Assembly: GCA_937942115.1 (NCBI GenBank)
Contig: CALDFY010000171.1
Location: forward strand, 1-5,673
Direction: 5' to 3'
DNA: 5,673 nucleotides
Source: an uncultured Anaerolineae bacterium
GTDB taxonomy: Bacteria; Chloroflexota; Anaerolineae; B4-G1; DUEL01
The stretch's first letter is position 1. The number at the start of each line of letters is the position of its first letter. The notes beneath the pieces are model-generated. The model searched no databases and was not told the DNA's origin. It was given only the letters and a program-made list of their open reading frames with translations. This document shows, piece by piece, positions 1 to 3,263 of the stretch. The position numbers and the translations under genes were made by a program.

Positions 1-2
1 CG

Positions 3-8
3 AGGAGG
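3..8 (+). promoter_or_regulatory. Ribosome binding site of the ABC permease
   Basis: AGGAGG lies 5 nt before the ATG at 14. This near-perfect Shine-Dalgarno sequence fixes the start. No promoter is visible in the few bases before it, which fits a gene read from an operon that begins outside the window. Confidence 0.85.
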
Positions 9-13
9 CAACT

Positions 14-757
14 ATGCGCGGATTGCTAAAGTTAATCTGGGTTCAGATGAAACTCTACCTGCGGGAGCCCATCGCCACCTTCTTCACCATCTTCTATGCG
101 CCGATGGTGCTCCTGCTCTTCGGCGCCATCTACGGCAACAAGCCCACTCCCCTCTTCGGCGGGCGAGGGACAATGGATGTCACGGTGCCTTCCTACATTG
201 GGCTCATCATTGTCACAGTGGGGTTTATTGGCTTACCCATCAGCACAGCGGCGGCGCGCGAGAGCGGCGTCCTGCGGCGCTTCCGAACCACCCCTCTCCA
301 CCCTCTGGCCTACATCGTCAGCGACATCCTCAGTTATCTCCTGATGACCATGCTGGGCGTCCTGTTGCTCATTCTGACCGGCCAACTGGTTTTCCACATC
401 CGGTTTGAGGGGAACATTCTGAGCGTGCTGGCGGGCTTCCTTCTGGGAACGACGGCGTTCTTTGCCCTGGGGTATCTCATCGCCGGACTGGCCCCGACCG
501 CCCGCATTGCTCAGACCATCGGAATGGTGCTGGCGTTTCCGATGATGTTCCTATCCGGAGCCTCCATCCCTCTGGAAGTGCTGCCCGCGAAGGTGCAGGC
601 CGTCAGCCGCTACATCCCGCTGACCCACATAGTGAGGCTGATGAAGGGGCTATGGTTCGGCGAGGCGTGGAGTCAGCACTGGACGGAGGTCGCCGTGCTG
701 GCGGGGTGCCTGCTGGTCGGGGGGATGCTGGCGGCGCGGACGTTTCGGTGGGAATAA
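14..757 (+). CDS. ABC-2 type transporter permease
   Basis: The 247-aa product looks like the membrane subunit of an ABC-2 family exporter, which pairs with a separate ATPase to move a drug, lipid or polysaccharide outward. About six hydrophobic segments are visible, near residues 20-40, 58-78, 101-122, 137-159, 166-186 and 223-243. Between segments two and three is the family's cytoplasmic stretch around residues 83-95 (ESGVLRRFRTTPL), with the conserved E, G and RR(F/L)R-TPL pattern. After the fifth segment the sequence reads LSGASIPLEVLP, also typical of the family. The length is usual for a single half-transporter permease, and an AGGAGG supports the start. The ATPase partner is not in the window and is expected just upstream on the same strand. 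The substrate cannot be told from this sequence. The gene ends in a shared hairpin, so it is probably the last of its operon. Confidence 0.9.
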   Translation: MRGLLKLIWVQMKLYLREPIATFFTIFYAPMVLLLFGAIYGNKPTPLFGGRGTMDVTVPSYIGLIIVTVGFIGLPISTAAARESGVLRRFRTTPLHPLAYIVSDILSYLLMTMLGVLLLILTGQLVFHIRFEGNILSVLAGFLLGTTAFFALGYLIAGLAPTARIAQTIGMVLAFPMMFLSGASIPLEVLPAKVQAVSRYIPLTHIVRLMKGLWFGEAWSQHWTEVAVLAGCLLVGGMLAARTFRWE

Positions 758-789
758 GATGACGGTCGCCCTGAGGGCGACCGTCATCT
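757..789. terminator. Hairpin between convergent genes, probable bidirectional terminator
   Basis: A perfect 15-bp inverted repeat (arms 757-771 and 775-789) with a 3-nt TGA loop fills the space between the permease stop (755-757) and the rpoD stop (788-790, opposite strand). Both stop codons touch or enter the stem. There is no run of T after the stem on the plus strand. On the minus strand the following bases are only mildly T-rich (TTATT). It may therefore need Rho, or may mainly protect 3' ends and block read-through. The structure is seen directly; termination is inferred. Confidence 0.7.
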
Positions 790-1918
790 ACAGATATTGC
801 CGCAGTTGCCGGCTGCGTCGGGGGTGACGCAGACGGCGGAGGGCCTTGCCTTCAATCTGGCGGATTCGCTCGCGGGTCAGGCCGAATTTCTGCCCCACCT
901 CTTCCAGCGTGTGACTCCGGCTGCCCCCCAGCCCGAAGCGCAGACGCAGGATCCGGGCTTCCCGGGGGCTGAGGGTGGATAAGACTTCCTCTACTTTCTC
1001 CGCCAACATCTTGTGATATGCGCTCTGGGGAGGGGTGGGCGTAGAATCGTCCTCAATGAATGCCCCCAGTTCGTTATCTTCCTCTTCCCCCACCGGGTGT
1101 TCCAGGCTCAGTGGCCGCCAGGAGACACGCAGCATCCACTGGACTTTGCGGGGTTCCAGGTCCAGTTCGGCCGCAATTTCCTCAGGGGTGGGAGGGCGAC
1201 CGTATTCCTGCTCCAGTTGCTGGGCCGTCTTGTAGAGCCGGCGGATACGGTCGGACATATGGACGGGGACGCGAATGGTGCGGCTCTGGTCGGCCACAGC
1301 CCGGCTGATCGTCTGACGGATCCACCAGGTCGCGTAGGTACTGAACCGATAACCGCGCCGGTAGTCAAATTTCTCCACGGCTTTCATCAGGCCGAGATTC
1401 CCTTCCTGAATCAGGTCCAGGAAGGGGACTCCGCGACCGATGTACTTTTTGGCGATGCTGACGACCAGGCGAGTGTTCGCCTTGATCAGGTGTTCCCGCG
1501 CGGCCCGGCCTTCTTCCACCAGCGCTTCCAGTCGGGCCCGCTCCATCGGGTCCGTCCCGTTGTTCGCCAGCACCCGCTCCGCTTCGCGCCCGACTTCAAT
1601 GATGTGGGCCAGATGAGTCTCTTCCTCCAGGGATAGCAACGGTACCCGGGCCATTTCCCGAAGGTAAAGGCCTACTGCGTCATCGGCTGCAATCCCACTC
1701 AAGTCATCCAGGTCCACCTCGCTCAGTTCGGCCAAATCTTCCGTCTCTGGCGCGGGCAACTCATCGTATACCTCAATCCCCGCTTCGCTCAACAACGCAA
1801 TGACTTCATCCAGTTGCTCCGGGGACCCTTCGGCCTCTGGCAGAAGGTCCAGAATATCACCGGTAGTCAGGTACCCCTGGGCTTCCGCTTTCTCCAGCAA
1901 TTCTTCCAGTATATCCAT
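788..1918 (-). CDS. rpoD: RNA polymerase sigma factor RpoD/SigA (sigma-70 family, primary type)
   Basis: The 376-aa protein gives RNA polymerase its promoter specificity for housekeeping genes. All conserved regions are present in order. A short acidic region 1.1-like segment covers about residues 1-70, and region 1.2 covers 79-111 ([17 protein letters not shown]). Region 2 spans about 134-220 and includes [19 protein letters not shown] and the region 2.3-2.4 melting and -10 reading block [13 protein letters not shown] (192-204), followed by TIRVPVHM. Region 3 starts near 223, with the 3.2 finger around 284-300 ([10 protein letters not shown]). Region 4 (about 311-372) has the -35-binding helix-turn-helix [20 protein letters not shown] (337-356). 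The length matches the short SigA of Gram-positive-type bacteria, not the longer proteobacterial RpoD. An AAGGAG at 1927-1932 sits 8 nt before the ATG. It starts 18 nt after the YceD gene, so the two are almost surely co-transcribed. A group 2 sigma paralogue cannot be excluded without the rest of the genome. Confidence 0.95.
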   Translation of the reverse strand: MDILEELLEKAEAQGYLTTGDILDLLPEAEGSPEQLDEVIALLSEAGIEVYDELPAPETEDLAELSEVDLDDLSGIAADDAVGLYLREMARVPLLSLEEETHLAHIIEVGREAERVLANNGTDPMERARLEALVEEGRAAREHLIKANTRLVVSIAKKYIGRGVPFLDLIQEGNLGLMKAVEKFDYRRGYRFSTYATWWIRQTISRAVADQSRTIRVPVHMSDRIRRLYKTAQQLEQEYGRPPTPEEIAAELDLEPRKVQWMLRVSWRPLSLEHPVGEEEDNELGAFIEDDSTPTPPQSAYHKMLAEKVEEVLSTLSPREARILRLRFGLGGSRSHTLEEVGQKFGLTRERIRQIEGKALRRLRHPRRSRQLRQYL

Positions 1919-1926
1919 ACTCCCTA

Positions 1927-1932
1927 CTCCTT
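1927..1932 (-). promoter_or_regulatory. Ribosome binding site of rpoD
   Basis: AAGGAG on the minus strand lies 8 nt before the rpoD ATG, inside the 18-nt gap after the YceD gene. It supports the chosen start and independent translation initiation of rpoD within a shared transcript. Confidence 0.8.
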
Positions 1933-1936
1933 GATC

Positions 1937-2434
1937 TTACTCTCTGCTCTGCAGGAATTGAGCCAGGGGGGCCAGTCGGGGGTCTACTCTCTCCTCCGCA
2001 CAGCGACAGGGTTCCAGATTCAGATTGGCTCCACACTCCGGGCAGATACCCTTGCAATCCGGGCGGCACAGGGGCTTCATCGGTAGATTGACCCAGATTT
2101 GCTCTCGCAACAGCGGCAAGGGATCAAACCATCCCTCATCGGTGAGCGCATAGGAAATGCCGGGGCGTGGCCGGCCACTCAGACCGATGGTCTCCTCTAC
2201 CTCCAGGACGGTGTCGTAGGGAAACGGTTCCAGGCACCGGACACATTCTATCTCCACGCGGGTTTCTATCTGGGCTTCCACCAGGATGCCGCCCTGGACG
2301 CGAGTGAACTGAATGGGGCCACGGAGGAAGGCTACCGAGATATCATCCAGGTGCTGAGGGCCTTCATCCAGAGTGAAGGAGAGGCGCTCGCCCGGACGCG
2401 CCCCGATGAGCGGGGAAAGGTCTATCTGGACCAT
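1937..2434 (-). CDS. YceD/DUF177 family protein, cysteine-rich
   Basis: The 165-aa protein belongs to the YceD (DUF177) family, small cytosolic proteins usually encoded beside ribosomal protein L32 (rpmF) and linked to rRNA or ribosome biology in bacteria and plastids. The family's marks are clear: C64-VRCL around 64-68, then a C-terminal cluster of C123, C127, C131, C134, C143 and C145 in the pattern PLCxxDCxGxCPxCGxNLN...CxC, and the end motif DPRLAPLAQFL (151-161). The paired cysteines suggest metal binding, probably zinc, which is an inference. Its neighbour is unusual: rpmF does not follow, and rpoD starts 18 nt downstream. The ATG has no recognisable Shine-Dalgarno sequence. A long inverted repeat ends only 11 nt before it, so initiation may be weak or structure-dependent. 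No alternative ATG or GTG start is evident near the N-terminus. Confidence 0.9.
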   Translation of the reverse strand: MVQIDLSPLIGARPGERLSFTLDEGPQHLDDISVAFLRGPIQFTRVQGGILVEAQIETRVEIECVRCLEPFPYDTVLEVEETIGLSGRPRPGISYALTDEGWFDPLPLLREQIWVNLPMKPLCRPDCKGICPECGANLNLEPCRCAEERVDPRLAPLAQFLQSRE

Positions 2435-2445
2435 AGAAATACAAA

Positions 2446-2523
2446 AGTACCAGGCACTTCCTCAGGCCATAGTGGTCTCAGGAGAAAAGGTCCGCTGAAT
2501 CCATCGGGAAAGTGCCTGGTACT
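2446..2523. repeat. REPIN-like inverted repeat in the leader of the YceD-rpoD unit
   Basis: Two 14-bp copies, AGTACCAGGCACTT at 2446-2459 and its exact reverse complement at 2510-2523, face each other across 50 bp. The stem can extend by two G-C pairs past one bulged A (2509). Each copy is itself a near-palindrome (AGT-CC / GG-ACT around one central base). This is the layout of a REPIN, a doublet of REP sequences mobilised by a RAYT (Y1) transposase. No such transposase is in the window. On the minus strand the promoter-distal arm runs into a T-rich stretch (TTTTGTATTTCT). The repeat is seen directly; the REPIN label is inferred. Confidence 0.75.
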
Positions 2524-2560
2524 GAATCGTTCAACCGCCTTTTATGCTGGGTTTGCACAT

Positions 2561-2589
2561 ATTATAACAGAAAAGAAGGCGTTCGTCAA
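2561..2589 (-). promoter_or_regulatory. Sigma-70 promoter of the YceD-rpoD unit
   Basis: On the minus strand a -35 box TTGACG (2584-2589) and a -10 box TATAAT (2561-2566) are separated by exactly 17 bp. A TGn extension (TGT) stands directly before the -10. This is close to the consensus read by the primary sigma factor encoded downstream, so the unit probably feeds back on itself. Transcription should start near 2554, giving a leader of about 120 nt that includes the whole inverted repeat. Confidence 0.85.
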
Positions 2590-2603
2590 GGGTTTTTGCG
2601 CCG

Positions 2604-2637
2604 ATTCCGGGAATGTTTTCCCAAGTCCTCTGGGAAT
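2604..2637. promoter_or_regulatory. Cluster of TTCCC/GGGAA half-sites, possible operator
   Basis: The stretch holds ATTCC-G-GGAAT (2604-2614), a perfect 11-bp palindrome, and TTCCCA-N7-TGGGAA (2618-2623 and 2631-2636), a perfect inverted repeat. It lies between the -35 box of the minus-strand YceD-rpoD promoter and the -35 box of the plus-strand ferredoxin promoter. The symmetry suits a dimeric regulator, but I cannot name one, and short palindromes can arise by chance. Confidence 0.35.
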
Positions 2638-2654
2638 CCGGCCATCGGACCCAG

Positions 2655-2683
2655 TTGCCCGTTGGGGCATTTTCTGGTAATAT
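2655..2683 (+). promoter_or_regulatory. Probable sigma-70 promoter of the polyferredoxin gene
   Basis: TTGCCC (2655-2660) and TAATAT (2678-2683) are spaced by 17 bp, and the -10 box ends 43 nt before the ATG at 2727. Both boxes deviate from consensus, so the promoter should be weaker than the opposite one. It supports transcription of the ferredoxin gene as a single unit. Confidence 0.6.
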
Positions 2684-2714
2684 ACAGTTGCACCGGAACA
2701 GTCCCATCTGCGCG

Positions 2715-2719
2715 AGGAG
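2715..2719 (+). promoter_or_regulatory. Ribosome binding site of the polyferredoxin gene
   Basis: AGGAG sits 7 nt before the ATG at 2727. It decides the start: the same frame stays open upstream to an ATG at 2613, but that start would precede the promoter and has no such site. Confidence 0.85.
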
Positions 2720-2726
2720 AACCGCT

Positions 2727-3128
2727 ATGAAAGTCCTCTCCTATCATGCCGAACTCTGCGTTGGCTGCCACATCTGCGAGGAGGTCTGTGCGGAGACCTG
2801 GTTCAAAACCCCCGACGCGGCGAAGTCCAGTATCGTGATTCGGGACGAGGGCTCGGGTCCCCTGCAGGCCACGTTCTGTGTGCAGTGCGGTGAGTGCATC
2901 GCCGTCTGCCCGACCCAGGCTCTGTATCGGGATAAGCAGGGCATCGTCCGGTTGCGCAAGCAACTCTGTGTGGGGTGCCTCTCCTGCGTGGGCTTCTGCC
3001 CATATCTGGCGATGTTCTACCATCCGGACCTGCTGGAGCCGTTCAAGTGCGTGGCCTGCGGGCAGTGCGTGAAGGAGTGCCCTGCGGACGCGCTGGCTCT
3101 GGTAGAGATGCCCACCCCCACGCCGTAG
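2727..3128 (+). CDS. Polyferredoxin-type electron transfer protein with four [4Fe-4S] motifs
   Basis: The 133-aa protein should carry electrons through iron-sulfur clusters, as a subunit or partner of an oxidoreductase. Four CxxCxxCxxxC motifs are complete: C11-C14-C17-C21, C51-C54-C57-C61, C81-C84-C87-C91 and C108-C111-C114-C118. The last three are followed by the usual proline (CP) and the first is not (CAET). As in the HycB/CooF/HydN-like family, with four such motifs in under 200 residues, it has no catalytic domain of its own. No signal peptide or membrane segment is visible, so it is probably cytosolic. In related systems such subunits sit beside hydrogenases, CO dehydrogenase, formate dehydrogenase or tungsten aldehyde oxidoreductases. 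Here no partner enzyme is adjacent: it has its own promoter and terminator, so the redox partner must be encoded elsewhere. The start is set by AGGAG at 2715-2719. The C-terminus ends in a Pro/Thr tail after the fourth cluster. Confidence 0.9.
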   Translation: MKVLSYHAELCVGCHICEEVCAETWFKTPDAAKSSIVIRDEGSGPLQATFCVQCGECIAVCPTQALYRDKQGIVRLRKQLCVGCLSCVGFCPYLAMFYHPDLLEPFKCVACGQCVKECPADALALVEMPTPTP

Positions 3129-3168
3129 ACGTCAGCCGATGACCCTCGGCGCGATGAGGGGATGACAG

Positions 3169-3187
3169 TCTCCCTTCAATAGGGAGA
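3169..3187. repeat. Small perfect hairpin after the polyferredoxin gene
   Basis: TCTCCCT and AGGGAGA (3169-3175, 3181-3187) form a 7-bp stem with a 5-nt loop. No T run follows on the plus strand. It lies 5 bp before the much stronger hairpin and may only add to 3'-end structure. Confidence 0.5.
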
Positions 3188-3192
3188 AACAG

Positions 3193-3242
3193 AACGGAGG
3201 GTTGAAGCAGCGGGCGGAGCCGTTGCTTCAACCCTCCGTTTT
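3193..3242. terminator. Strong intrinsic terminator shared by convergent genes
   Basis: Arms 3193-3209 and 3224-3240 are a perfect 17-bp inverted repeat. They extend by four more pairs (3210-3213 with 3220-3223, one a G-T wobble) to a 21-bp stem with a 6-nt loop. On the plus strand the stem runs into TTTT (3239-3242), a short intrinsic terminator tail for the polyferredoxin gene. On the minus strand a looser T-rich stretch (TTCTGTTTCT) follows, so it may also end the glycosyltransferase transcript, whose stop is at 3264-3266. The stem is longer than a minimal terminator. Confidence 0.8.
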
Positions 3243-3246
3243 CAGC

Positions 3247-3262
3247 GCAGGCTAAAGCCTGC
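3247..3262. repeat. Short palindrome next to the glycosyltransferase stop codon
   Basis: GCAGGCT-AA-AGCCTGC forms two perfect 7-bp arms with a 2-nt centre, one base beyond the stop codon at 3264-3266. It stands 4 bp from the large terminator hairpin, so the two may be parts of one repeated 3'-end element. Confidence 0.55.
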
Positions 3263-3263
3263 A

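Noticed and set aside
1013..1636. A 207-codon open frame opposite rpoD
   Set aside because: It is a shadow of the conserved sigma-factor coding region, with no family features of its own.
2478..2504. An 8-residue upstream open frame (MDSADLFS) in the YceD-rpoD leader, possible leader peptide
   Set aside because: It has no Shine-Dalgarno sequence and no run of control codons, and it lies within the spacer of the inverted repeat. Chance is the simplest explanation.
2446..2523. Reading the leader inverted repeat as part of a CRISPR array or a classic riboswitch
   Set aside because: There are only two copies, in inverted not direct orientation, with no spacers. No conserved aptamer core that I know is visible.
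2099..2680. A 193-codon open frame opposite the YceD gene, running over both leader and promoter
   Set aside because: It crosses the inverted repeat and the divergent promoter, and its product has no recognisable feature.
2613..2726. A 38-residue N-terminal extension of the polyferredoxin from the upstream ATG at 2613
   Set aside because: It has no ribosome binding site, would start before the predicted promoter and shows no conserved sequence. The ATG at 2727 has a well-placed AGGAG and begins the family's typical N-terminus.
3136..3166. GATGAC direct copies and a CCCTC/GAGGG mini-stem after the polyferredoxin gene
   Set aside because: The matches are too short to separate from chance in this composition.
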